NCBI GenBank assembly: GCA_046154965.1
Contig: JBJXDY010000114.1
Location: forward strand, 124,001-188,000
DNA from: DATKFM01 sp046154965
Lineage (GTDB): Bacteria; Pseudomonadota; Alphaproteobacteria; Dongiales; Dongiaceae
Length of the DNA: 64,000 nt
Direction: 5' to 3'
The position numbers were made by a program, and so were the translations under genes. Under the pieces are notes generated by a model, which was not told where the DNA came from, made no database searches, and saw nothing but the letters and a program-made list of their open reading frames with translations. This document shows, piece by piece, positions 52,527 through 61,488 of the stretch (position 1 is the first letter of the stretch; each line of letters opens with the position of its first letter).

Positions 52527-52828
52527 GATCCGTCTCCTTGCATTCTCACCATTTCGGCCATGACGGCGTCGCCCAGGCCGATACCGCCGGTGGCCGCCAT
52601 GTCGCGGCCGATGTTTTCCAGCATCAGGCCGCGATAGACCTCCTCGGCGAAACCGCCGCCGAAGGTGCCATCGGTCTTCAGCCCGTCGAACATCGGCTGC
52701 AGCATCTGTGACAGGAACACCGACTCGAATTCCTGGGCCGTCTTGGCAATCTGGGCCCGGTTCGGCGTGTGCGCCGGCAGGGCCGGCTCCACCGCGCCCA
52801 GCGCGGCCTTTGCGATCGTTTCGCTCAT
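52523..52828 (-). CDS. rod-binding protein (FlgJ N-domain-like, no muramidase domain)
   Basis: This 101-residue protein has the FlgJ N-terminal domain pattern: AKTAQEFESVFLSQMLQPMF, TFGGGFAEEVYRGLMLENIG. The C-terminal peptidoglycan hydrolase domain of enteric FlgJ is absent, as is common in alphaproteobacteria. It helps rod assembly at the peptidoglycan. The ATG at 52828 (GTG at 52837 is an alternative) has AGGTGA six bases upstream and lies 9 bases after the flgI stop. The two overlap-linked neighbours suggest translation coupling. Confidence 0.88.
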   Translation of the reverse strand: MSETIAKAALGAVEPALPAHTPNRAQIAKTAQEFESVFLSQMLQPMFDGLKTDGTFGGGFAEEVYRGLMLENIGRDMAATGGIGLGDAVMAEMVRMQGDGS

Positions 52829-52837
52829 TTCATTCAC

Positions 52838-53971
52838 CTACATGATCTGGATTTCAGCCTGCAGCGCGCCCGCAGCCTTGATCGCCTGGAGGATGGCGAT
52901 CATGTCCCGCGGCGTGACGCCCAGGGCATTCAGCCCCTCGACCACATCGCGCAGGGAGGCGCTGCCGGCGAGAATCCCGATCTGCCGGCCGTTCTCGTCG
53001 ATATCGATTGTCGTGCGCGGCACGACAGCCGTGGTGCCGGTCTCGCTGAAGGGTTCGGGCTGAGACACCTGGGGCGTCTCCGTCACGCGGATGGTCAGGT
53101 TGCCCTGGGAGATGGCGACCGTGCTGATGCGCACGTTTTCGCCCATGACGATGGTGCCCGTGCGCTCGTCGACGACGACCACCGAAGGCTGATCGGGAAC
53201 GATGGCCAGCTGCTCCACATCGGTCAGCAGGCGCGCCACGTCGCCCTGATAGCTGCCGGGAACCTGCAACTCCACCGTGGCCGGATCCAGAGCCCGGGCC
53301 GCAGGGCCGCCGAGCCGCTGGTTGATCGCCTGGGCGATGCGCGAGGCCGTGGTGAAATCCGGATTGTGCAGCGTCACGCGCAGCGACGCCATCTGATCGA
53401 GGTCGAAGCCGATCTCGCGCTCCACCAGCGCGCCATTGGCGATGCGGCCCGCGGTCGGCACGCCGCGGGTCACTTTCGACGCGTCGCCTTCAGCGCTGAA
53501 GCCGGTGATCGCGACCGGCCCTTGCCCCACGGCATAGACCTCGCCATCGGCGCCCATGAGCGGCGTCACTAGCAGCATACCGCCTTCAAGGCTCTTTGCA
53601 TCGCCGATGGCCGACACCGTGATATCGATACGCCCGCCATGGCGCGAGAACGGCGGCAGAGTCGCGGTGACGAGCACGGCGGCGACATTCTTCGGCTTGA
53701 AGCTCTTGTCCCGGACATTGACGCCCAAGCGCTCGAGCATGCCGATCATCGACTGCTCGGTGAAGGCGGCGTTGGAGAAGTTGTCGCCGGTGCCGTTAAG
53801 CCCGACCACCAGGCCGTAGCCGACAAGCATGTTGTCGCGCACGCCTTCAAAGGCGGCGATATCCTTGATGCGAACCTGGGCCTCCGCCGCCGGACATAAG
53901 GTGAGCGCGGCCAACCCGAAAGTAATGGCCACCAGCCAGATCGGCCGGCGCAGAAGCGAGATTTTCCGCAT
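52838..53971 (-). CDS. flgI: flagellar P-ring protein FlgI
   Basis: This 377-residue protein has a signal peptide (PIWLVAITFGLAALTLCPAA to AEA) and the FlgI sequence: RIKDIAAFEGVRDNMLVGYG near the mature N-terminus and VEGLNALGVTPRDMIAILQA near the end. FlgI forms the periplasmic P ring around the rod. The start at 53971 is chosen because the signal peptide follows it, and GGAG lies 12 bases upstream. It is leftward, divergent from the response-regulator gene, with an AT-rich operator-like region between. Confidence 0.95.
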   Translation of the reverse strand: MRKISLLRRPIWLVAITFGLAALTLCPAAEAQVRIKDIAAFEGVRDNMLVGYGLVVGLNGTGDNFSNAAFTEQSMIGMLERLGVNVRDKSFKPKNVAAVLVTATLPPFSRHGGRIDITVSAIGDAKSLEGGMLLVTPLMGADGEVYAVGQGPVAITGFSAEGDASKVTRGVPTAGRIANGALVEREIGFDLDQMASLRVTLHNPDFTTASRIAQAINQRLGGPAARALDPATVELQVPGSYQGDVARLLTDVEQLAIVPDQPSVVVVDERTGTIVMGENVRISTVAISQGNLTIRVTETPQVSQPEPFSETGTTAVVPRTTIDIDENGRQIGILAGSASLRDVVEGLNALGVTPRDMIAILQAIKAAGALQAEIQIM

Positions 53972-54489
53972 AATTTGTCTTAACTCCACCCATCCGCAAA
54001 GCGTGCATTCGCCCCGCCGACGCCCGCATCCTAGGGTTCGCCGATTAAGCCCATGTTTCGGCTGCACTTCCGAAATGGACGGCAACCCGGGAAACAAGAT
54101 GTGCACAGGGGGAAAATGGTCAGCAAAAGGTTACGGTGGACCATAATACTGCCAGTTTTCGAGCGGAGGCCCAGCAACTCTTCAAAAGCCACAGGGGCCG
54201 GCAATAGTATTTCTCGATTTACATTGAGACTTTATATGATCATATCTTTGACTACACTGTGACACTATAGGATCATATCATACAAACATAAGTCATTATC
54301 ATGCTTTTTCTGCCAGTTTTACTTGGCAGATTTAACCGACCTTAACGGGTTCGGGCCGACCATCCCCGTCATGTTCGAGGGGGACTTGGCGCTCAGTCCG
54401 TTTCCTGAATGTCCGGCGCCAGCGTCTTCGAGGACCGAAGCGCCCAGTCCCCTCCGCGTGAACAACTCGTGTGGGAAAGGATCTATCGA
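53972..54489. other. divergent regulatory region between flgI and the regulator
   Basis: This 518-base gap has no gene. Its right half (54200-54320) is strikingly AT-rich and contains the GATCATATC elements at 54234-54279. It lies between divergent genes, so both promoters should be here. Confidence 0.65.
54234..54279. promoter_or_regulatory. operator-like pair of GATCATATC elements
   Basis: GATCATATC occurs at 54238-54246, where it is part of the perfect 12-base palindrome ATATGATCATAT (54234-54245), and again at 54271-54279. The spacing is 33 bases, close to three helical turns. A regulator dimer pair bound here would be placed 210-250 bases upstream of the response-regulator start and about 265-305 upstream of the flgI start. 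Confidence 0.5.
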
Positions 54490-55257
54490 ATGCGCGTTTT
54501 GCTGATCGACCAGGAGATCGCCGCCGCTCAGGCCATCAAAGCCGGCCTCGCCCGGGCCAGCGTCGTCTGCGATATTGCCGAATATGACTCCGCAGAATTG
54601 GTGGAACTGGCCGCGTCGGGCTATGACGCGATCGTCGCCAGCGTGCCGAATGCCCGGCTCGACGTCGCACAGTTCATCGCCACCCTGCGCCATCGGCGCA
54701 TCGGCCTGCCGGTTGTCGTGCTGCAGGGCTTCCGCAATTCCGGCGAGTCGGTGCAGCTGATCAATGCCGGTGCCGACGATGTTCTGGCCAAGCCGGTGAA
54801 CCTGACGGAGCTGGCCGCCCGCCTCCGCGGCATCAACCGCCGCATCAACGGCCATGTCGAGACCCATCTCGCCGTCGGCCGTTTCAACTACTTCTTCGAT
54901 GGCCGCATGCCGACGATCGATGAGAAGACCGTGAAGGTCAGCCGCCGGGAACGCGAGCTGCTGGAGTGCCTGGTGCTGCGCCAGGGCCGCATCGTCAGCC
55001 GCCGGTTCATCTACAGCTATATCTACGGCCACAACGGCGGGCCTGTCAGCGAAAAGACCGTCGACGTCGTGATGTGCAAGGTGCGCAAGAAACTGCGCGC
55101 AATCTCCGGAGAAGACTACATTCAGACGCTGCCCGGCCAGGGCTACCGGTTCGTCGATCCCGACCGCGTGCGTGATGAGGGACGCCGCGTGGTCGTTGCC
55201 TTCGGCGCCGACGAGCCCGACACCGCCGTGGCGGATGTGGTTCGGAACGCCGCCTAA
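54490..55257 (+). CDS. CtrA/FtcR-like response regulator with degenerate receiver
   Basis: This 255-residue protein has an N-terminal receiver domain (MRVLLIDQE to about residue 115) and a C-terminal OmpR-type winged helix (KVSRRERELLECLVLRQGRI, KTVDVVMCKVRKKLRAISGE, YIQTLPGQGYRFVDPD). The conserved acceptor Asp is replaced by Ser51 (YDAIVASVP), while Lys in DVLAKPV is kept. Phosphorylation is therefore unlikely. It resembles CtrA and the flagellar regulator FtcR. The ATG at 54490 follows AGGA. Set between flgI and flgE, it is probably a flagellar regulator; possibly autoregulated via the GATCATATC elements (inference). Confidence 0.88.
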   Translation: MRVLLIDQEIAAAQAIKAGLARASVVCDIAEYDSAELVELAASGYDAIVASVPNARLDVAQFIATLRHRRIGLPVVVLQGFRNSGESVQLINAGADDVLAKPVNLTELAARLRGINRRINGHVETHLAVGRFNYFFDGRMPTIDEKTVKVSRRERELLECLVLRQGRIVSRRFIYSYIYGHNGGPVSEKTVDVVMCKVRKKLRAISGEDYIQTLPGQGYRFVDPDRVRDEGRRVVVAFGADEPDTAVADVVRNAA

Positions 55258-55296
55258 CTGCCGAGCGTCCCCCAACGTCTTTAGGAGAGTGGCTAG

Positions 55297-56583
55297 ATGA
55301 GTATTCTCAGCGCGATGTACTCGGCCGTGTCCGGCCTGGGTGCGCAAAGCGCCAAGCTTGGCGTCATTTCCGACAATATCTCGAACTCGAGCACGACCGG
55401 CTACAAGCGGTCAGAAGTCGAGTTCGCCAGCCTCGTCACCGAACAGGTTTCGAAGCACAGCTACTCAGCGGGCGGCGTCCAAAGCAATGTCCGCATGCAG
55501 ATCGACCGCCAGGGACAGATTCAGGCGACGACGTCATCGACCGACATCGCCGTCAACGGCGAAGGCTTTTTCGTAGTCGCCGATGTCGCCAATGCCGACC
55601 CGAACCAGGATCTGATGGCCCTGACCCGCGCCGGCAGTTTCACGCCGGACGATGAAGGCAATCTGCAGAACGCCGCCGGCTACTACCTGATGGGCTGGCG
55701 CCTCAACCCAGATGGCACCACCGTCAACGCCAATCCCTCCCGCGACAGCTTCATCGGCATGGAGACGGTCAACATCTCCGGCCTAAACTTCACGGGTGCG
55801 CCGACCACCGAAGTCGAGTTCGCCGGCAATCTGCCGGCGCAGCTGGCCAATGGAACGCCGGGCTCGCCGATCCGCACCTCCATCGAATACTATAGCGACC
55901 TGGGCAATCCCAACACCCTGACGCTGGAATGGACGCCGTCCTCCGATGGCATCGCCAACCATTGGGGACTGAACGTCTTTGACAGCCAGACCGGCGGCGG
56001 CACGACACCCGTCTACAGCAATGTCGTGACCTTCAATGCCAGCGGCCCCAATGCCGGCACGCCTTCGGGCATCCCCGGCCTTGCCGGCGGCGTGTTGCCG
56101 CTGAGCGTCAATGGCGGCACCCAGACGCTCGATCTCAACATCGGCGACATCAACAATGTCAACGGCATCACCCAGTTCGCCGGCGAGTATGTGCCGACGC
56201 GCATCACCAAGAATGGCGCGGTGTTCGGCGTCGTGAACCGGATCGAGATGAGCGAGGACGGCATCGTCACCGCCGTCTACGATAACGGCCTGCGGCGCCC
56301 GATCTACCAGGTCCCGCTCGCCACGGTGCAGAATCCGAACGGTCTGCAATCGATCACCGGTACGGCCTACCAGCTGAGCAACGACAGCGGCACCCTTTAT
56401 CTCTGGGATGCCCAGACCGGCCCGGCAGGCAAGACGGTCGGCAATGCTCTGGAACGTTCAAACGTCGACATCGCGCAGGAATTGACCTTGCTGATCGAAA
56501 CCCAGCGGAGCTACAGCACCAACGCGAAGGTCGTGCAGACCGCCGATGAAATGCTCGAGGAAGTCACCCGCCTCAAGCGATAG
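55297..56583 (+). CDS. flgE: flagellar hook protein FlgE
   Basis: This 428-residue hook protein has the N-terminal heptad region SILSAMYSAVSGLGAQSAKL with ISDNISNSSTTGYKRS and the C-terminal region ERSNVDIAQELTLLIETQRS with YSTNAKVVQTADEML. Such paired helical ends form the axial coiled coil of rod/hook proteins. AGGAGA precedes the start; 39 bases separate it from the regulator gene, so they may share a transcript. FlgK follows 19 bases later. Confidence 0.95.
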   Translation: MSILSAMYSAVSGLGAQSAKLGVISDNISNSSTTGYKRSEVEFASLVTEQVSKHSYSAGGVQSNVRMQIDRQGQIQATTSSTDIAVNGEGFFVVADVANADPNQDLMALTRAGSFTPDDEGNLQNAAGYYLMGWRLNPDGTTVNANPSRDSFIGMETVNISGLNFTGAPTTEVEFAGNLPAQLANGTPGSPIRTSIEYYSDLGNPNTLTLEWTPSSDGIANHWGLNVFDSQTGGGTTPVYSNVVTFNASGPNAGTPSGIPGLAGGVLPLSVNGGTQTLDLNIGDINNVNGITQFAGEYVPTRITKNGAVFGVVNRIEMSEDGIVTAVYDNGLRRPIYQVPLATVQNPNGLQSITGTAYQLSNDSGTLYLWDAQTGPAGKTVGNALERSNVDIAQELTLLIETQRSYSTNAKVVQTADEMLEEVTRLKR

Positions 56584-56602
56584 AAGCGCAGGCTAGCCCA
56601 CT

Positions 56603-58081
56603 ATGTCACTGAACATCGCCCTCGACTCCGCACTATCCGGGCTGATCGCCGCCCAGCGGCAGACCTCGCTGGTGTCGCGCAATATCGCCAACGCGAACAC
56701 GCCCGGCTATGTGCGGAAGGACGCCGAGCTGGAGTCGGCCGTCCTTGCCGGCGAAGGCCGTGGCGTCGCGGTCAGCGGTGTCGCCCGCCGCGTCGATACG
56801 ATGCTGCAGCGGGACTCCCGGCGGGAGTCCGGCATTGCCGCAGAACTGCAAGCCAAAGCCGAGAGCCTGCTCGGCTTCACCAACCTGATCGGCCAGCCCG
56901 ACGAAGAGCGCGGACTGGCCAATCTGGTGACCGGCCTGTCCAACGCCTTCCAGCGCCTGAACGACAGTCCGGAGAACACCGTCGTCCAGCGCACGGTGGT
57001 CAGCGCGGCCCAGAGCCTGGCCCGCGGACTCAACACCATGTCCTCGGAGATTGCCCGGCAGCGTCAGTCGGCCGACGGCGCGATCGCCGACAGCGTGGCC
57101 ACGATCAATGACGCGCTCAATTCGCTTGCCACCCTTAACTCCCAGATCAGCAAGGGCGGCTTCGGCAATCAGGACGTCACCGACCTGATGGACAAGCGCG
57201 ACATCCTGCTGGACAGCCTGTCCGAAGAGTTGGGCATCACCTATATGAACCGGGGCGATGGCGAACTCATCGTGCTGACCAGCGGCGGCACGACGCTGCT
57301 GGAGGGCGCCACGGTCCATCCGCTGTCCTTCACCCGATCGCCCCAGATACCGGCCGGCCTCAGCTACACCCCCGGCGGTCCGGGGCTCAGCGGCATCACC
57401 GTCGACGGCGTCGATATCGCGCCCGGCAGCGGCTATGCCGGCGAGATCCGCAGCGGCCGGCTGGCCGGCCTGTTCGAGCTGCGCGATACGCTGTATCCCC
57501 AGGCCCAGGCCCAGATCGACGAGATCGCCAGCAATCTGGCGGATGCGTTCCAGCGCCATGACGCGACGGTCGCGGCGGGCACACCGGGCCTGTTCACCGA
57601 CAGCGGCGCCGCTCACGACCGCGGCGATCCCACGCAAGTACTCGGCCTTGCCGGCCGCATCGCCGTCAGCGGCGCGGTCATCCCCGAACTGGGCGGGCAG
57701 CTCTGGCGGGTGCGCGACGGCGTTCAGGCCGCAGCCCCCGGCACTCCGGGCGATACGACTCAGGTCCGCGAATTCCTCGCCGCGTTCGAGGAGACGCTGT
57801 CCTTCGACAGCAACGCCGGCCTTGCCAACAGCGGCACGCTGCGGGGTTATGCCGTCGATTTCGTCGCCTTCCAGGGCAATCAGCGCGCCGCAACGCAGGA
57901 GCGCGCCGGCTATCAGGCCTCCGTCACCGAGGCCATCAACACCCAGCGCCAGAACGTCGAAGGCGTCAATATCGACGACGAACTGCAGAAGATGCTGATG
58001 TACGAGCAGAGCTACGCCGCCGCCGCCCAGGTTATCCAGGCGGTGAAGAACATGATGGATACGCTGATGGAGATCGGGTAA
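56603..58081 (+). CDS. flgK: flagellar hook-filament junction protein FlgK (HAP1)
   Basis: This 492-residue protein has the N-terminal rod-type ALSGLIAAQRQTSLVSRNIA and NANTPGYVRKDAE region and the C-terminal EGVNIDDELQKMLMYEQSYA with AAAQVIQAVKNMMDTLMEI. The variable middle is shorter than in enterics. FlgK joins the hook to the filament. It is encoded 6 bases before flgL, and the two are co-transcribed. Confidence 0.95.
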   Translation: MSLNIALDSALSGLIAAQRQTSLVSRNIANANTPGYVRKDAELESAVLAGEGRGVAVSGVARRVDTMLQRDSRRESGIAAELQAKAESLLGFTNLIGQPDEERGLANLVTGLSNAFQRLNDSPENTVVQRTVVSAAQSLARGLNTMSSEIARQRQSADGAIADSVATINDALNSLATLNSQISKGGFGNQDVTDLMDKRDILLDSLSEELGITYMNRGDGELIVLTSGGTTLLEGATVHPLSFTRSPQIPAGLSYTPGGPGLSGITVDGVDIAPGSGYAGEIRSGRLAGLFELRDTLYPQAQAQIDEIASNLADAFQRHDATVAAGTPGLFTDSGAAHDRGDPTQVLGLAGRIAVSGAVIPELGGQLWRVRDGVQAAAPGTPGDTTQVREFLAAFEETLSFDSNAGLANSGTLRGYAVDFVAFQGNQRAATQERAGYQASVTEAINTQRQNVEGVNIDDELQKMLMYEQSYAAAAQVIQAVKNMMDTLMEIG

Positions 58082-58087
58082 GCCGCC

Positions 58088-59134
58088 ATGAATATCTCGA
58101 CGCTCGCCACGCATATGCAATTGAACAGCAGCATCAACCGTGTCCAGCGCTCGCTGTTCGAAGCGCAGAAGGAAATTTCAAGCGGCCGCAAGGCCGATCT
58201 GATGGCCATGGTCAAGGACGGCGCGCGCGAGCCAGTCGACCTCCGTACCATGCTGACCGAGACCGAAGAGTATCAGTCGACGGCAACGCTCACCGCCTCG
58301 CGGCTCGAGACGATGCAGCGGGTCATGGGCAGCGTGAACGACGTCGTGACGAACGCCCGGACCCAGGCCCTGACCGGGCGCGATGCCGTGTCGCGCCGGT
58401 ATCTCGAGGGTATGGCCAGCGGCGCAATTGCCCAAATCACGTCAATGCTGAACACGCAGCTCGGCGGCCGGGCGCTATTCGCCGGCATCCGGCTCGATAC
58501 CAAACCGCTGCAGGAAGCGAACAGCGTGAACGCAGCCAGCGGATTTTCGCCGATGCAGGCGATCCAGCAGGTCATCGCTGCAAATGGCCCGATCACCGAT
58601 GCGGCTTCCGCGCTTAATGTTGTTTCGGGCGCCGACGGGCTGGATGCGATCTTCGGCGACAGTCACAGCAACGGCAATCTCAATTTCTCCAGCACGTTCT
58701 ACAACGGCGCCACGACCGGAGCGGTCACGGCGCGACTCGACCATGGCTATGACCTGGACTATGGCGTGCGCGCCGACAACCAGGCCTTCCGCCAGGTCCT
58801 GGAAGGAATCTACATGCTGGCTGCCGTGCCCTATGGCTCGGTGCCTGACGATGCCTTCGCCGCCTGGCAGGACGAGGCGGTGACGCGGATCAATGCCGGC
58901 TTTCAGGGCGTCATCGATACCGCCGGCGACCTCGGCTTCAAGCAGCAGATGGTGCAGGAAATCACCGACCGACATGATGCGACGCGCACGTTTCTGAACA
59001 ATCGAGTGGCCGATCTCGAGCGCGCCGATCCCTATGAGACGGCCATCCGATTCAGCCAGCTGCAGACGCAGCTCGAGTCCTCCTTCGCCATCACCACGCG
59101 GCTGGCGAACCTCACTCTCACCAAGTTCCTCTAG
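58088..59134 (+). CDS. flgL: flagellar hook-filament junction protein FlgL (HAP3)
   Basis: This 348-residue flagellin-like protein has an N-terminal coiled coil (NSSINRVQRSLFEAQKEISS) and a C-terminal domain (QKQMVQEITDRHDATRTFL; MQTQLESSFAITTRLANLTL by similarity in the final region). It is predicted to be the second junction protein. It begins 6 bases after flgK. The end is convergent with the small hypothetical gene on the opposite strand (44 bases between). Confidence 0.93.
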   Translation: MNISTLATHMQLNSSINRVQRSLFEAQKEISSGRKADLMAMVKDGAREPVDLRTMLTETEEYQSTATLTASRLETMQRVMGSVNDVVTNARTQALTGRDAVSRRYLEGMASGAIAQITSMLNTQLGGRALFAGIRLDTKPLQEANSVNAASGFSPMQAIQQVIAANGPITDAASALNVVSGADGLDAIFGDSHSNGNLNFSSTFYNGATTGAVTARLDHGYDLDYGVRADNQAFRQVLEGIYMLAAVPYGSVPDDAFAAWQDEAVTRINAGFQGVIDTAGDLGFKQQMVQEITDRHDATRTFLNNRVADLERADPYETAIRFSQLQTQLESSFAITTRLANLTLTKFL

Positions 59135-59178
59135 GAAGACCGGCGCCGGCCGCTGCGGCGGCCGGAGGCACCGCGCGT

Positions 59179-59733
59179 CTAGGGCGCGCCGCCGGATTGC
59201 GCCGCCAGCGCGCGCAGATAGGCGTCCTGGGCTTCGTTCAGAACGACGGCATTCCGGGTCCCCTCCACGGCAGCCGCCGGCTTGTCGGCGGCTGCAACCG
59301 GCGCAGCCGCAGCCGCGGTGGCTACCGGCGCGGCGGCCGCATTCCTGGATGCATTGCCGCCCCGCGTCTCCGGTTCCTTGAGCCCGACCATAGCCATGCC
59401 ATTGCCGAGTATGTCGTCGCCGGTCATTTCTTCGAACAGCACCTGAAAGGCCGAGGAGACAAACCCGCTCGGGCCGCCGAACAGCGTGCCGCCGGCGATC
59501 TGCAGGGCCGGCTTGATCTCGTCGCCGGTGAACTGGCGATACAGGGCGCCGATAACCGGCAGGTGATGCAGCGGGTTGATGAGGTCGATGAGGTCATCGA
59601 AGGTGAGAGCCTCGCCGGGGATGAAGGGCGGCGCATCGTCCTTCGGCCGGCCGGGGCGCACGGGCGCCTTGCGGTCGGCCGGCGCGGCCGCGGGACTTTC
59701 GACGGGTGCCGTCGTGGCGGTGATCTCGCTCAT
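59179..59733 (-). CDS. conserved hypothetical protein in flagellar clusters, with Ala-rich linker
   Basis: This 184-residue protein has no signal peptide. A conserved segment (LTFDDLIDLINPLHHLPVIG, LYRQFTGDEIKPALQIAGGT and LFGGPSGFVSSAFQVLFEEM, about residues 40-110) is followed by an Ala-rich linker and a C-terminal helix (AVVLNEAQDAYLRALAAQSG). Similar proteins sit near flagellin genes in other alphaproteobacteria as far as I recall, but their role is not known. The ATG at 59733 is chosen for context; the longer frame to 59865 overlaps the flagellin promoter region. Confidence 0.75.
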   Translation of the reverse strand: MSEITATTAPVESPAAAPADRKAPVRPGRPKDDAPPFIPGEALTFDDLIDLINPLHHLPVIGALYRQFTGDEIKPALQIAGGTLFGGPSGFVSSAFQVLFEEMTGDDILGNGMAMVGLKEPETRGGNASRNAAAAPVATAAAAAPVAAADKPAAAVEGTRNAVVLNEAQDAYLRALAAQSGGAP

Positions 59734-60021
59734 CGCCGCCAATCCTAGATGCCGGGCATTCCGCCGCGGTTTCGCGCCTAACGCACCAGGGCCAGTAATA
59801 GGAAAACATGTCCGCAAGGCCGAATCCGCTTCTTTCGGAGCGACCCCGTTTACATTCGGATACATTGTAACTGGCGGGACACATATTACTTTGTATCACT
59901 TTGTAATTCTTCATTTTGCTTTAATTCGGCGGGCCAATACTTGACCTCGACGCAGCAGTTGCGTCAACAGCGCGCCATAACGGCGCATTCACATCCAACT
60001 CACCTTTGAGGGAGAAACTCA
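59734..60021 (+). promoter_or_regulatory. flagellin promoter region
   Basis: This 288-base region upstream of the flagellin gene is AT-rich at 59860-59940 and contains a direct repeat ACTTTGTA (59889-59896 and 59899-59906) plus a related word GATACATTGTAA just upstream. I did not find a sigma-54 TGGC-N8-TTGC motif. The repeats are candidate binding sites for a flagellar regulator. Confidence 0.45.
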
Positions 60022-60855
60022 ATGTCGAGCATTCTAACGAACGTCGGGGCCATGGCGGCCCTGCAGACCCTCAACGCCACCAACAAGGCGTTGAACACCA
60101 CCCAGGGCCGCATCAGCTCTGGCATGCGCGTTGCCGATGCCAAGGACAACTCGTCTTCGTGGTCAATCGCGACCACGATGAAGGGTGACGTTTCCGGCTT
60201 CAAGGCGATCGCCGACAACCTGGCTCTGTCCGAGTCCACGGTTTCGGTGGCCCGCCAGGCGTCCGAGAGCGTTTCCGATCTGCTCACGCAGATCAAGTCC
60301 AAGGTTGTGCTGGCCAACAGCGACAGCGTGGATACGACCAAGATCCAGGACGACATCGATCAGCTCGTCGATCAGATCACGAACGTTGTGGGCGCCGCCC
60401 AGTTCAACGGCGTGAACCTGGTTGACGCCAGCACTTCGGTCAACCTCCTGGCCTCTCTGGACCGTAGCGGCGCGACCGTCTCTGTGTCCAACATCACTTT
60501 CAATGAGCAGGACCTGCGCACCGGGGCCGGTGGCGGACTTGCGGCGATCACAGGAATCGACGTGACCACGGCGGCTGGCGCTGCCACCGCTCTGGGCACG
60601 ATTGAGACTGCGATCGGCGTGGCCGTCGACGCTGCGGCGTCGTTCGGTGCCGTTCAGGGCCGCGTGTCGATCCAGCGGGATTTCGTGACGGCTCTGTCCG
60701 ACGCGATGACCGCGGGCGTCGGCAGCTTGGTCGATGCAAACATGGAGGAAGAGGCCGCTCGCCTGACGGCCCTGCAGACGCAGCAGCAGCTGGGCATCCA
60801 AGGCCTCAGCATTGCCAACGCCGCGCCGCAGAACATCTTGGCGCTGTTCCGGTAA
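60022..60855 (+). CDS. fliC: flagellin
   Basis: This 277-residue flagellin has the N-terminal D0/D1 region (MAALQTLNATNKALNTTQGR, ISSGMRVADAKDNSSSWSIA) and the C-terminal D0/D1 region (RDFVTALSDAMTAGVGSLVD, MEEEAARLTALQTQQQLGIQ, ending NILALFR). The middle is short, so there is little surface-exposed variable domain. It is preceded by GGGAGAAACTCA. The next genes flaF and flbT are its alphaproteobacterial expression regulators. A strong hairpin follows at 60888. Confidence 0.97.
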   Translation: MSSILTNVGAMAALQTLNATNKALNTTQGRISSGMRVADAKDNSSSWSIATTMKGDVSGFKAIADNLALSESTVSVARQASESVSDLLTQIKSKVVLANSDSVDTTKIQDDIDQLVDQITNVVGAAQFNGVNLVDASTSVNLLASLDRSGATVSVSNITFNEQDLRTGAGGGLAAITGIDVTTAAGAATALGTIETAIGVAVDAAASFGAVQGRVSIQRDFVTALSDAMTAGVGSLVDANMEEEAARLTALQTQQQLGIQGLSIANAAPQNILALFR

Positions 60856-60887
60856 GAGCAGCTAACGAGAGTCGAGGCAACCTGAGG

Positions 60888-60919
60888 GGGCTGGGCGGCC
60901 CAAAAGCCGCCCAGCCCTT
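60888..60919 (+). terminator. hairpin terminator after flagellin
   Basis: GGGCTGGGCGGC (60888-60899) pairs over 12 bases with GCCGCCCAGCCC (60906-60917) with a CCAAAA loop. Only TT follows, so it may be a weak terminator or a processing site that raises flagellin mRNA over flaF-flbT. Confidence 0.7.
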
Positions 60920-61044
60920 CCCAGGGACAGGCTCCGGAAACCTGCGCAACACAACAACAAGGTCGAAAAGACCGATCGCATTCTCCGGCGTACCTCCGCC
61001 TCTCGGCATGAACGGCAGAACGACGTCATAGCCAGGAGTAGATC

Positions 61045-61488
61045 ATGAGTGTCCATAAGTACCAGGCGGCCCATGTCCAAACGGCATCGCCGCTGTCAGT
61101 CGAAGTGATGGCTTTCAACCGCGTGACCGCGGCGCTGGAGCAGTGCGCCCGGGACGCCGCAACGCGAACCGCCGACGCCACCCAGCGCATCGAGCGGCAT
61201 GTCCGCCTGTGCGACGCGGTCTATCAGAATTCCCGCCTGTGGATCACGATCCTCGACGATCTTGTCAGTCCGGACAACCGGCTGCCGCCGGATCTGAAGC
61301 AGCGCCTCGCCTCGCTTGGCGCGACATCAATGACCCACGGCCGCAAGGTCCTTGCCGGCCAGGCAACGGTCCAGCTCCTCGTCGATATCAATCGCGCGAT
61401 CATCGTCGGCCTGTCGCAGGCCCGCGAAGGAAAGCGTCCCGCAGCCGCCAATCAGCAGGAGGCCGCCTATGTTAGCAGTCAAGCTTAA
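61045..61488 (+). CDS. flaF: flagellar biosynthesis regulator FlaF
   Basis: This 147-residue FlaF homologue has the family's helical pattern (FNRVTAALEQCARDAATRTA, VYQNSRLWITILDDLVSPDN, LLVDINRAIIVGLSQAREGK). FlaF and FlbT act in alphaproteobacteria on flagellin synthesis, FlaF promoting and FlbT restraining translation. The ATG at 61045 is preceded by CCAGGAGT. flbT starts before the flaF stop (20-base overlap), so their translation is coupled. Confidence 0.93.
   Translation: MSVHKYQAAHVQTASPLSVEVMAFNRVTAALEQCARDAATRTADATQRIERHVRLCDAVYQNSRLWITILDDLVSPDNRLPPDLKQRLASLGATSMTHGRKVLAGQATVQLLVDINRAIIVGLSQAREGKRPAAANQQEAAYVSSQA

Noticed and set aside
56633..58120. 495-codon minus-strand open frame
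   Set aside because: Antisense to flgK. No domain and biased composition.
59734..60021. Sigma-54 promoter of flagellin
   Set aside because: The only TGGC word (59873 region) lacks a GC dinucleotide at the -12 distance.
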